From Schoenoplectus triqueter (Eukaryota; Streptophyta; Magnoliopsida; Poales; Cyperaceae): a stretch of 27,745 nt of DNA. This document shows, in pieces, positions 19,494 through 27,686 of this stretch. The DNA lies in contig CAXKVV010000607.1 of NCBI GenBank assembly GCA_964058805.1, forward strand, positions 1 to 27,745, written 5' to 3'. The translations under genes were made by a program, and so were the position numbers. The notes under the pieces are model-generated. The model did not search any database. It was not told where the DNA came from and worked only from the letters and a program-made list of their open reading frames with translations. Numbering within the stretch: the first letter of the stretch is position 1; each line of letters starts with the position of its first letter.

Positions 19494-19797
19494 TATAGAG
19501 AGAGAGAGAGATAGTGGATATACCGTGAGCTTAAGCTCACGAAGGTCTTCCGTGAGCTTAACTCAAAAAGTATATCAAATCATCTCGAAATTTTAATTTG
19601 TCATCTTCATTAAATTTTTTATATGAAAATATTATGGGATGCAAAAATTTAGAGTGTATTGAGTTTTGTAAGTCATCGCTTTTAATTTTTAAAAATGATA
19701 TTCAAATATTAAATATATTATTTTTTTTGAGGTGATTTTAAAAAATTAAAAACCATGACTTAAAAAAACTCAAAACATTCTAAATTTTTGCATCCCA
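19494..19797. mobile_element. Foldback element, family A, copy 4, truncated
   Basis: The left edge (GA)n, then ACC and GTGAGCTTAAGCTCAC (19525-19540). The left arm and first part of the right arm (to TTTTTGCATCCCA) are present. The expected continuation (CAAGATTTTCATATAAAG and the terminal palindrome) is missing, replaced at 19797/19798 by the cut end of a hAT transposase gene. Confidence 0.75.
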
Positions 19798-21992
19798 AAC
19801 TAGCAGTTGCTACCGGCAATAACAAGGCTAATTTTATCAACTTGTAAACCAAGATATAAGCATTATGCCTATTCGTTTCCACTAATTTTTGAGAAAGTTC
19901 AACCAAGTTGTTTATCTTCAAAAAGTCTCTATCATCTTGTACATCCATAATATAATTCTCTAATTGACTTACAAGGATAGGAAGCTCGAATTGATTGAAA
20001 TCAGAGGGATAAAGTTGAGCCAATTGAAGCAATCTATTTTTGTTAAAAGATAAAAAAGAGTTCTTCGGATCCAAACATGATACACAAATGAGAAGTTCGG
20101 TATTTATTTCCGTGAATCTATTATTAAGCTCTTGCAATTGCATATCAATAACCGTGTAAAATAGATTAACACGATAATAATGCAAATTAGCTATGCTTGT
20201 TTGATTTCGTGGGTTATCGACATATAAATATCCATATTTAGAACTTGAATATTGTGTATCTCATAAAATTCACACACTTCTTGGAGCAATTCTTCTCAAC
20301 CACTATCCCTCAAGTTTTGCAACCTAATTTTAGTATTTTTCACCAAACACATAGCATTCACTATATCTTGATTTTTTTTTGCAAAGTTTGTGATAAATCA
20401 TGTGTGATGAGTAATGATTTTCTCATGAGATGCAATAAAAATATAAACTCAAACCTTTGCATAGCTCTTTGAAGTCCATGTGCCTGTGCTCTTTGCAATT
20501 TCTTTGACCCTTCTTTTTTTATTTCCTCAAGTACATCCAATGTGGCTGAAAATAGTATAATCATACTATTTAAGGTGGCTAAATGAGAATTCCATCGAGT
20601 AGGACCGGCACATGCAAGACTTGTTTCTTGGTTCAAACCTCTTCCAATTGTAATTTTTCCACTTGAAATAGCATTCACAACTTCCACTCTCTGATTCTCA
20701 CGTAATTGATCACGTCTTTTACAAGATCCACTAGCAACATTGAAAATAGTATTAACCATTTGAAAAAATAAACAAACCTCGTTATGGTCACTAGCTACCG
20801 CAACAAGAGTTAGTTGCAATTGATGAGCAAAGCAATGCACATAGTGTGCCGAATTATTCTTATTCATAATTAATGCTTTAAGACCATTGAACTCCCCGCT
20901 CATGTTACTAGCTCCGTCGTAACATTGACCACGCAATCTAGACAAAGTTAGACCATGCTTTCCAAATAAATCATCAAGTGTCATCTTCAAAGTTATTGCC
21001 GTAGTTTCAAAAATATGAATGATACCTAAAAATCGCTCGACAATACAACCTCGTTTGTTCACATACCGAATCACAACAGCCATTTGCTCTTTGGTTGAGG
21101 CATCTCTTGCCTTATCAACCATTATAGAAAATAATTCATCACCAAGCTCTGTAAATATCTCTTGAATTGTCTCTTCCGCACAAGCGTTCATAATATCCTT
21201 TTGAATTTCTGGTGCAACCAACTTTAGATTTTGAGGAGCATTGTCAAGAATAACCCCATCTATTTTTTTATTATGATCTCCTAAAAATCTCATTAGCTCA
21301 AGAAAAAGTCCTTTATCATCAGAGCTTTCGGACTCATCATGTCCGTGAAATGACAAACCTTGCCTCAATAAAAATCGAATTGTATCTAAAGTTACATTTA
21401 ATTGTATGCGATACTCCATCCCTTGTCTAACACTTTGCCTCTCTACCACGGCTTGAAGGCTCTGTCTTTGATTCATCAAAGAAGTACATTTTTTTTTCGC
21501 TTCATTGTGCCGTGAATTCGAAGCACCAACATGTTCCTCAAAGGAGGGTTTAGCCTTTTTCCAATTTCGAAAACTCTCTCCTACGAAGTTGGTCCTTCCA
21601 CCCGATCCAAGATTCTCCGATCTAAATAGATAACAAGGAAGGCAGAATATCGCATCCTTACTTATGCTATATTCCAACCAAGTTTTATACTTATCAAACC
21701 AAGCGGTATTAAACCTTCTCATTGCACCACTAAAATTATTTTGGGAAAAATTACAGTTGTAAGGTTGACATGGACCATTTGTTAGATAATATCGACGTAT
21801 ACGATCACGCTCATTCGGATTATAATGAGATATAGATGGCCTTAAAGTAGGATCGGAAGGAGGATCTTGTTCGACACTATTAACCTCATGAGAAAGATTA
21901 GAACTTGAAGATGAGTCAACATGAGATTTTAGTGCCTTCTTAAAAAATCGTTGTATTTTGAGCTCCCTATTTTTAGAAAGAAACAGAAACAT
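19798..21992 (-). pseudogene. hAT transposase pseudogene, TTF zinc finger / ZMYM1-like
   Basis: This is a broken transposase of the plant hAT group often annotated as TTF-type or zinc finger MYM-type 1-like. It would have cut and moved its own element. The first open part starts at an ATG (21992-21990) and runs 543 residues to 20361. It has a TTF zinc finger with Cys75, Cys80, Cys117, Cys120 and likely His154/His162. The DUF4371/RNase H-like core follows, with FSIMVDKARD (Asp293) and RGQCYDGASN (Asp359), candidates for the first two catalytic acids, then HCFAHQLQL. The frame is lost at an A9 run (20372-20380, T9 on plus). The shifted frame has a TGA (20298-20296) where relatives usually have Trp. 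A second shift near 20200-20240 restores recognisable text from LHYYRVNLFY on. The text stops at LLPVATAS, immediately before the SVER-FS dimerisation motif, at the junction near 19797. It is inactive by several independent lesions. Confidence 0.88.
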
Positions 21993-22025
21993 AAATTATA
22001 TAGTTCCTTTCTTACTTTGATAATA

Positions 22026-22216
22026 GAGAATCAAGCAATTCCAATTTACTGCACCAAACAGAGAAGATTGGTCATGTTTCACAATATTTTTTTAGTAATA
22101 GACTCATATATAATTTGTAATTTACTGCTCCAAACAGAACTCAATTTTTTAATTACAAATTTGTAACTGAAACAAGCATTGGTCAATGCAGGATAAATTA
22201 GAATTGCTTGATTCTC
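22026..22216. repeat. Inverted repeat in the hAT 5' region
   Basis: GAGAATCAAGCAATTC (22026-22041) is perfectly inverted at 22201-22216. Between them ACTGCACCAAACAGAGA and ACTGCTCCAAACAGAAC form an imperfect direct repeat. It could be a small MITE inserted in the transposase leader, or part of the element itself. Confidence 0.5.
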
Positions 22217-22379
22217 AATTTCCATCTACTTCTAATCCCAATTCCTAATTAATTAACACTAATCTCAATTTCTAGTAATTACAATTAAGCAATCAAGCAC
22301 ATGCTGTCTGCTAATACCAGAAATTTTTTAATTACCAGCTAATACCAGAAATTATCGTGTTCCGCGTCGGTTGTGAGCT

Positions 22380-22840
22380 ATTGTCTGCTGAGCTGAGTGG
22401 AGCTCTGAGACTGAGTCGCTGAGAATTCGCCGCCTGCCTCGCCAGTGAGACCAGAGACCAAAGAGAGAGAGAGAGAGAGTGTCGCCACCTGTAAGAGAGG
22501 CAGAGAGCGAGCTGCGTCGCCGCCTGTGTCGCTGCCCTAACTAGTGGAGCAAGTCGCGCGAGTAAGAGCCGGCCTTTTGCGTGTGTGCGCGACAGCGAGA
22601 GGAGCGAGTGGGCGGCCTTTGTGTTTTTTTTTCAAAGAGAGGAGCGAACGTGCGCGAATAAGAAAGGAGAGCAATGCAGTCCAGTCACCAGTGTCGCCAG
22701 GCGCCAGTGGGCCTTTGTGTTTTTTTTTTCAAAGAGAGGAGCGATGCGCCGTGCGCGAATAAGAGAGGAGAGCGCGATGCAGTCCAGTGTCGCCAGGCGC
22801 CAGCCCAAAGAAGCAGCCCATTTACGTAATTTACAGCACA
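22380..22840 (-). promoter_or_regulatory. GC-rich presumed promoter/leader of the hAT transposase
   Basis: This stretch is much richer in G and C than its surroundings and is full of GAGAG, GCGCG and CGCC words. It lies between the terminal repeat and the transposase start. Frames on the plus strand here (for example 22544-22893) look like composition-driven shadows with no family resemblance. Confidence 0.4.
22615..22803. repeat. Tandem duplication, two units of about 96 bp
   Basis: Unit 1 (22615-22710) and unit 2 (22711-22803) share GCCTTTGTG, a long T run, CAAAGAGAGGAGCG, GTGCGCGAATAAGA, GCAGTCCAGT and GTCGCCAGGCGCCAG in the same order. They differ by small indels and substitutions. Confidence 0.85.
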
Positions 22841-22926
22841 GATCAGACAGGGGGGGGGGTCAAATAATTATTCCAAGGGAGGTCATTTTTTAATTTATAA
22901 GTCTAATAATATTATTTTTAAAATTC

Positions 22927-22951
22927 CAGGGGGGGGTCAGCTGACCCCCCT
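22927..22951. repeat. Subterminal G/C palindrome of the hAT element
   Basis: A run of G, then TCAGCTGA, then a run of C and TG form a near-perfect palindrome just inside the terminal repeat. A related G run followed by TCAAAT lies near 22850. Similar palindromes sit inside the hAT ends at 5039-5057 and 27709-27724. Confidence 0.8.
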
Positions 22952-22974
22952 GATATACAGTAAATCCGCCCTTG

Positions 22975-23446
22975 ATGATAACAGCAACCAAGGTGATGGA
23001 AGAAAAACACGAAATTTGAATTATAATTTGAAACCGAACACCACTAGTTTTAATAAATTAGAGATAATTTTATGAAGTTTTCATAATAGGATTATGAATG
23101 AATAATTGTGTTAAAAAATCTTTCAATCGAAACCATACAACATAAGGTATTTCACCATCCTAGTATAAAAGTGGATTTTAATTCTCAAGTGTCGCGAAAA
23201 TTATTTAATAATAATATATAATTACAACAATATTATTATTATTATGAGTCGGTAAAGCACTGAGAAGAAATTTTATGAGGAAAAAAAATAGTAAAAGAAT
23301 GGAATTGGGTGTGGTGTTAAAAGATGAGTATTCTTTTTATTATTATTTATTATCCCGTAGTATCATGTGATAAAAGCTAATATAAATTTCGAGTAACAAG
23401 AACAGATACAATTAAAAAGATTGAGTAATCTAAACTATTATTTATA
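22975..23446. other. AT-rich intergenic DNA, no gene seen
   Basis: No recognisable coding or RNA gene. A short ATTATTATTATTATGA run occurs near 23231. Confidence 0.5.
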
Positions 23447-23790
23447 GGGGAGGGATCTTTTGACGATTAGTTATTTTGATAATTTTGATAATGAATTTTT
23501 TAAAAAGATATGAAAAATAAAAAATTGTAAATATAATCTTATATTTATATATTGATTGTGTTTTAAATTGTGTAATTTTATGAGAGGTTAATAATTCGTC
23601 AAAAGTCCATCAAGATTTTATGTAATTTTTAACGATTTCAATTTAACAGTCTTTGATAAATTATCAAATGATAATGAAATTGTAAGATATTTAAAACATT
23701 ATAGAAGAACATATCTATATTATTTTTTATTTATTTTTCGAATTTATAAAAAAACTCATTGTCAAAATAGTTATTGTCGTGGATCCCTTT
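23447..23790. mobile_element. Small inverted-repeat element, family F, second complete copy
   Basis: The left end GGGATCTTTTGACGATTAG with TTATTTTGATAAT is mirrored by CATTGTCAAAATAGTTATTG and GTGGATCCC on the right. TTTATA occurs on both outer sides (23441-23446 and 23788-23793), a possible but short target duplication. The interior (TCCATCAAGATTTTATGTAA) matches the 14.0 kb copy. Non-coding. Confidence 0.6.
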
Positions 23791-24888
23791 ATATTCAACG
23801 ATTGAGATGAAGAAATGCAGAACCGACTGTTCTTCAGAATAATAACGAAAATCCAATCCGCATTATTCTACTTGCCCTTTTCCATGTGCCCTTATCAGCG
23901 GGCTGTGGCAATTACACAGCTCATTTGTTTTATCAACAAAAATCTCAATATGATTTTCAATTTATTACAACAATGACAGGCAATATCTGAGTTACAAATA
24001 TGAGTTGAATCATAAACGATAATGACATACGAAAAAGTAGAAATTTGTGTATGTTTTATTAAAAACTAAAAATTATTTATTCGTAAATTCATAATAACAT
24101 ATTTATTTTTAAATTAGTAAAATCATTGTATCTGCCTAAAAGTCGTATGAAATATTAAATACATTAAAAAGTTAATATTTAGTTGATTAAATATTCAGCA
24201 TCACGTTCATAGCTTATTGATATTTTAAGGTTTTTTATGTTTTCTCCATTCACATTCAATCCAATAATATTCCTCCATGCGTCAAAATAGATTCCACCTT
24301 TCTCTTGTTCATTATCTAGCTTTCTGTTATCCTTTATTTCTCAAGAATATAATCTCATTCGCACATCTAAGGACGATAAAGTACTGTGAAAATATCTGCA
24401 TTTCATTTCATTCCAAAATGTAAAGTGCCTCAAAAATCAAAATATATTTTTTGTCTATCAAGTTTCAAGTTATGGTTCTTAATATGTTCTTTCTATAAAT
24501 ATCTTGTAGATATAAAAATTGTATATGTTAGAGATTTTTTAGTATGCGTCGGGCTTTTTGAAAATGATCAATATATTAATTATTTTTTTATGATTTTAGA
24601 TCCATCTTGAAAATTTCAAATAAATACTTAAAAATTTAAAAATAAAAAGTTATCCCACAAGATTATAATTAATTACTTTATTGAGCAACTTAAAATGAAA
24701 TTTTGAAGACAATAAAGTACATTTTAAGGTGTTTGTACTTCAGATCGAAATATAAGTATTTTCACTATAGTCTATCTCCAATTATATTTTTAAGTATGAA
24801 AATAATTTTTTGGAGATTATAGCAAATTATGTGGTCGTCGTCAATTAAGAATACACAAAATTAAATGTTAGATGTTCGTTAAGCTTGA
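23791..24888. other. AT-rich intergenic DNA, no gene seen
   Basis: Short frames, including one of 74 codons at 24386-24610, show no protein-family resemblance and have AT-driven composition. AAAATATCT at 24389-24397 equals a full evening element but is nearly 2 kb from LUX in AT-rich DNA. Confidence 0.45.
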
Positions 24889-25002
24889 TATCATGAAATG
24901 TTAGATACAATTATACGCAAAATACCTAATTATAAAAATGCTGCTATTGATTATGTAGAAGCCATGCAAAAGCAAATCAGAGACGATCGAGGTAAGAATT
25001 GA
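24889..25002 (+). pseudogene. Possible exon scrap resembling a bHLH helix 2
   Basis: The frame running into AAIDYVEAMQKQIRDDRG, preceded by MLDTIIRKIPNY, looks like the end of helix 1, a short loop and helix 2 of plant bHLH factors (compare the typical A-I-x-Y-V-x-x-L-Q-x-Q-I pattern). A GT donor-like CGAGGTAAG follows at 24988-24996. The rest of a bHLH gene is not visible on either side: the basic region is absent and an in-frame stop lies just upstream. It could be chance in AT-rich DNA. Confidence 0.25.
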
Positions 25003-25435
25003 GAAGTCGAACAATGCAAAAATTCGAAGTAATACAATGTTATGCAACACCAAGTTTTGTCTGATATAGTTTTTCTTTTTATTTGTCTAATTATTGGGGT
25101 TTCTGTATAATTTGTTTCATTTATTTGCCTAGGATAAGTTTAATTTTGTTGTTTTTTTATAATGATGATGAGCAAGAAACTATGATTGTTATGGTACATT
25201 ATCATTGGATCTGGATAAAAAAAGTAACATTATTTTTCGACAAGAGCAGGACTCAAATTCCAAGTACATCTATAGACAGTGAAAGTAAGAAGAATAAAAT
25301 ATTCCTTTCGTGTTTCTTAATTTGCACCGTTCGATTAAAAGGCATTCAGTTGTTAAGATCTGGAAAGTGCAAAAACTCTCTGCTAAATCGTATAATTATA
25401 AAGATCACAGTCTGAATATAAAAAAAAAAGAGAGA
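25003..25435. other. AT-rich intergenic DNA, no gene seen
   Basis: The frame at 25083-25415 (110 codons) has no recognisable domain and reads like AT-driven noise. Confidence 0.45.
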
Positions 25436-25580
25436 AGGGATCGGTTGACAATGGGCTATTTTGATAATGATTCTCTAAATAAATATAAACAGTCTTAATT
25501 TTAATAAGAATTTTCTTAAGATACATCTTAAATATAAAAAATATAAACTTAATTTTCATAAGATGCATATTAATTCTTAA
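25436..25580 (+). mobile_element. Family F element, left part only
   Basis: AAGGGATCGGTTGACAATGG followed by GCTATTTTGATAATGATT matches the left ends at 14031 and 23447. The right end is absent; the copy fades out near 25580. Confidence 0.5.
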
Positions 25581-25818
25581 ACAAAATAAACAAAAAAAAA
25601 TCCGACCAGTTCGGTCGCTGTCAGTACTCGGGATCTCTCAAAGCCGAAATTTTTTAAAAATTAAAATAGAGAACTCTCCAGAAGCGCGTTGGCCCAAAAT
25701 GACCCTAGGCCGTAATCAAACTACAATTCTACCCCTGTGAATGGGCAAAAGCAAGTCAAGACTCAAGACTCAAGGTGTAAAGTGCTGGAGAGAGTAAAAA
25801 ATATCGGGGACACCGGTC

Positions 25819-25824
25819 CACGTG
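25819..25824 (+). promoter_or_regulatory. G-box CACGTG upstream of LUX
   Basis: A perfect CACGTG in the context GTCCACGTGTAA, about 550 bases upstream of the LUX start codon. G-boxes are bound by bHLH/PIF and bZIP factors and are enriched near clock genes. Its role here is inferred. Confidence 0.45.
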
Positions 25825-26023
25825 TAAGTCCGCACATCGTTTTCGTGGCATCGCGATCTCTCCTCTTCCTTTCTCGTGCACTCCTCCCACCGCTTTTACC
25901 CAGCCTACTTGAAAGATCTATTCTTTAATGACCCACTTAGACCTAACTAAGTATATGAGCCAGGTCTAACCGAATTAGTAAAGGACCCGCGCTTTTTGCC
26001 TTTCCGGATTGCACTAAACAAAT

Positions 26024-26031
26024 AAATATCT
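26024..26031 (+). promoter_or_regulatory. Short evening element AAATATCT, copy 1
   Basis: AAATATCT is the core of the evening element bound by CCA1/LHY/RVE Myb factors, which control LUX in Arabidopsis. It lies about 340 bases upstream of the LUX ATG. The base before it is T, so it is the 8-base core, not the full 9-base AAAATATCT. Confidence 0.45.
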
Positions 26032-26099
26032 TGAACTAATCACTTGCACCTCTGCCACGATTCTTAAATCCACTACAGAAATGGATATATCCCTGATTG

Positions 26100-26110
26100 G
26101 TGGGTCCCGG
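26100..26110 (+). promoter_or_regulatory. TCP-type motif GTGGGTCCCGG upstream of LUX
   Basis: GTGGGTCC fits the class I TCP consensus. The same 11 bases occur upstream of the AHL gene at 7780-7790. TCP factors are known partners in clock gene control in Arabidopsis; the role here is inferred. Confidence 0.35.
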
Positions 26111-26135
26111 AAGTGATCCAGGTGCAAACAGTATA

Positions 26136-26354
26136 ATGCACCGCTTTGCACTTTTTCCCTTTTCCTCCCCGATGAAGAAACAAATATCTTCTCCGCCTTC
26201 CCCCCTGACCCAAATGTCTAAAATCTCGCTCTGCCTAATCTACTGCCATTCTCCTCCGGTGAGAACCCTAGAACAACAACCTATCTCGCACTATATCAGA
26301 TTCCTATACACTGATTCTTCAACCTTCCATCAAACCAGAACGAAAGGAACATAA
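26136..26354 (+). promoter_or_regulatory. Upstream reading frame in the LUX leader
   Basis: An ATG at 26136 opens a 72-codon frame that ends at TAA 26352-26354, 13 bases before the LUX ATG. In-frame ATGs also lie at 26172 and 26214. If transcription starts upstream of any of these, the uORF could lower LUX translation. The peptide has no recognisable domain. Whether it is in the mRNA depends on the unknown start site. Confidence 0.3.
26182..26189 (+). promoter_or_regulatory. Short evening element AAATATCT, copy 2
   Basis: A second AAATATCT, in the context ACAAATATCTTC, 158 bases downstream of the first and about 180 bases upstream of the LUX ATG. Two same-strand copies in a region that is not especially AT-rich make clock control plausible. 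Confidence 0.45.
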
Positions 26355-26367
26355 ATTTTGAGATTTC

Positions 26368-27330
26368 ATGGGAGAAGTGGGAGAGGAAGCTGAGTTTGAT
26401 GAAGAATTTGCTTTAATAATGGGAAATCAGTCAGACGAAGACGACGACCAAGATGGTCGGGTTACTGCTTGGGTGGAAGGTCTACCAACAGCTTCCGAGC
26501 TGCCCCCACTGAACCAATCTTTGGTCCCACGAGAACTCGCATCGGCGTTTCAAATCCCACCTGAACCTGATCGCTCGGTAGTGGATGTGAACCGTGCCTC
26601 CCACCATACCTTCTCCTCTCTCAGTCGAAACTCTCATCAAGTTTCAAATTCAAATTTCAAACCTTTTCCTTCCTTTAATCCATCTAATCAGACTTCTAGC
26701 CACACGGTCTCTGCCATGGCGGATGACGCTGATTCTACAGAGGGCGTGGATGACCCTGACCAGGATCCGTCAGCACGGTCCTTGAAACGGCCCAGGCTTG
26801 TGTGGACCCCCCAACTGCACAAGCGGTTTGTTGATGTGGTTTCTCATCTTGGGTTGAAAAATGCAGTGCCCAAGACCATTATGCAATTGATGAATGTTGA
26901 GGGGCTCACCCGTGAAAACGTGGCAAGCCACTTGCAAAAGTACAGGCTTTATGTCAAACGGATGGCTGGCCTGTCCAACGAGGGACCCGTTTCGCCGAGC
27001 GACAACAGTTTGTTTGCCTCAACCCCAGTTCCACAGAGCTTCACCAGAGAATCACCACAGATGCCAGTACCTATGCAGCATCCTGCAGTACCAGGTATGT
27101 ACCCGGTACCGGTTTTCGGCATGGGGCAGCATCATCATGTCAACGGGCATGCTCATCATGGTATGGGGATGGGCATGGGCATGGGGATGGGCATGGGCAT
27201 GGGGATGGGGATGGGGATGGGGATGGGGATGATGACTATCACCGGAGGGAGTCATGGGTCAGGTGCATATGGTAACGGGTTTGGACCCGGTGCTTCATAC
27301 CCTCATCATGTAAACCATGGTGATAAATAG
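26368..27330 (+). CDS. LUX: LUX ARRHYTHMO/PCL1-type GARP (Myb-like) transcription factor
   Basis: LUX is the DNA-binding subunit of the evening complex with ELF3 and ELF4. In Arabidopsis it represses PRR9, PIF4, PIF5 and its own gene through GATWCG-type sites at dusk. This protein has 320 residues, close to the Arabidopsis LUX length of about 323. The start is firm: ATG gives [14 protein letters not shown], a TGA lies in frame 9 bases upstream, and relatives begin MGE. The N-terminal acidic part contains [10 protein letters not shown] and DVNRAS, conserved in LUX. The single-repeat GARP domain spans residues 140-199, from [15 protein letters not shown] to SHLQKYR (187-193), with [20 protein letters not shown] between. 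After STPVPQSF the tail is His/Gly/Met-rich and includes an 11-fold Met-Gly repeat (266-287), which is unusual. Single exon, as in LUX. The close paralogue NOX/BOA is the only realistic alternative. Confidence 0.95.
   Translation: MGEVGEEAEFDEEFALIMGNQSDEDDDQDGRVTAWVEGLPTASELPPLNQSLVPRELASAFQIPPEPDRSVVDVNRASHHTFSSLSRNSHQVSNSNFKPFPSFNPSNQTSSHTVSAMADDADSTEGVDDPDQDPSARSLKRPRLVWTPQLHKRFVDVVSHLGLKNAVPKTIMQLMNVEGLTRENVASHLQKYRLYVKRMAGLSNEGPVSPSDNSLFASTPVPQSFTRESPQMPVPMQHPAVPGMYPVPVFGMGQHHHVNGHAHHGMGMGMGMGMGMGMGMGMGMGMGMMTITGGSHGSGAYGNGFGPGASYPHHVNHGDK
27163..27228 (+). repeat. Hexanucleotide repeat ATGGGG/ATGGGC x11 inside LUX
   Basis: Eleven in-frame hexamers, eight... of the ATGGGG or ATGGGC type, encode alternating Met-Gly (residues 266-287) and are followed by ATGATG. 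The G runs of three or four separated by two or three bases also fit a G-quadruplex pattern on the coding strand. Confidence 0.9.
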
Positions 27331-27686
27331 TGTAATTTTTTTTTATTTCATATAGTTCAAGGTACGGATTCTTAGGTAAGGATGTGTAATAGTCATTAAA
27401 AAGAAAAATGACTCATGTTGTGATCTCTATTCTCAAATAAATGTAATCATTTAAATTTAATTGAATACTTCCAAGGTCTCCGACTTTCTGTCTTCAAAAT
27501 TTTCTTGTAATTAATTCTTTTACACGATCATACCTTTTTAAGGTAAATAGTAGAGCTGCTATTACGGCACATTATTTGGTAATTATCTTGCTTTAACAGT
27601 GATGATCTGATTATTTTTATGTGGATTAGTTTGGAATTCATGTCAAGTGCTATGGACTGCGATTTCAATTTCATGATAAATAGTAT
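27331..27686 (+). other. LUX 3' UTR and downstream flank
   Basis: AATAAA at 27436-27441 (context TCAAATAAATGTAATC) is a good polyadenylation signal about 106 bases after the stop codon. Beyond about 27480 the DNA is AT-rich without a gene. Confidence 0.55.

Larger units (their letters stand above)
19798..22974 (-). mobile_element. Truncated hAT element (TTF/ZMYM1-like transposase type)
   Basis: The right (transposase 5') end begins on the minus strand with CAAGGGCGGATTTACTG (22958-22974), a hAT-like terminal repeat. It is followed by a G/C palindrome (22927-22951), a GC-richer leader with duplications, and a transposase pseudogene. The left end is missing: the element stops inside the transposase gene at a junction with a foldback element. 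With one end lost, no target duplication can be checked; the bases beside the intact end are ATGATAAC (22975-22982). Confidence 0.75.

Noticed and set aside
22544..22893. Plus-strand frames with a repeated Ser-Glu-Arg and Phe-rich text
   Set aside because: They are antisense to the transposase leader, arise from the 96-bp duplication and GC-rich composition, and resemble no family.
24389..24397. Full evening element AAAATATCT
   Set aside because: It is nearly 2 kb upstream of LUX in AT-rich DNA, where this word is expected by chance; another copy occurs near 18777 inside a foldback element.
26894..27255. Alternative frames rich in Trp-Gly or His-Pro over the LUX tail
   Set aside because: They are shadow frames of the ATGGGG repeat inside the LUX gene.
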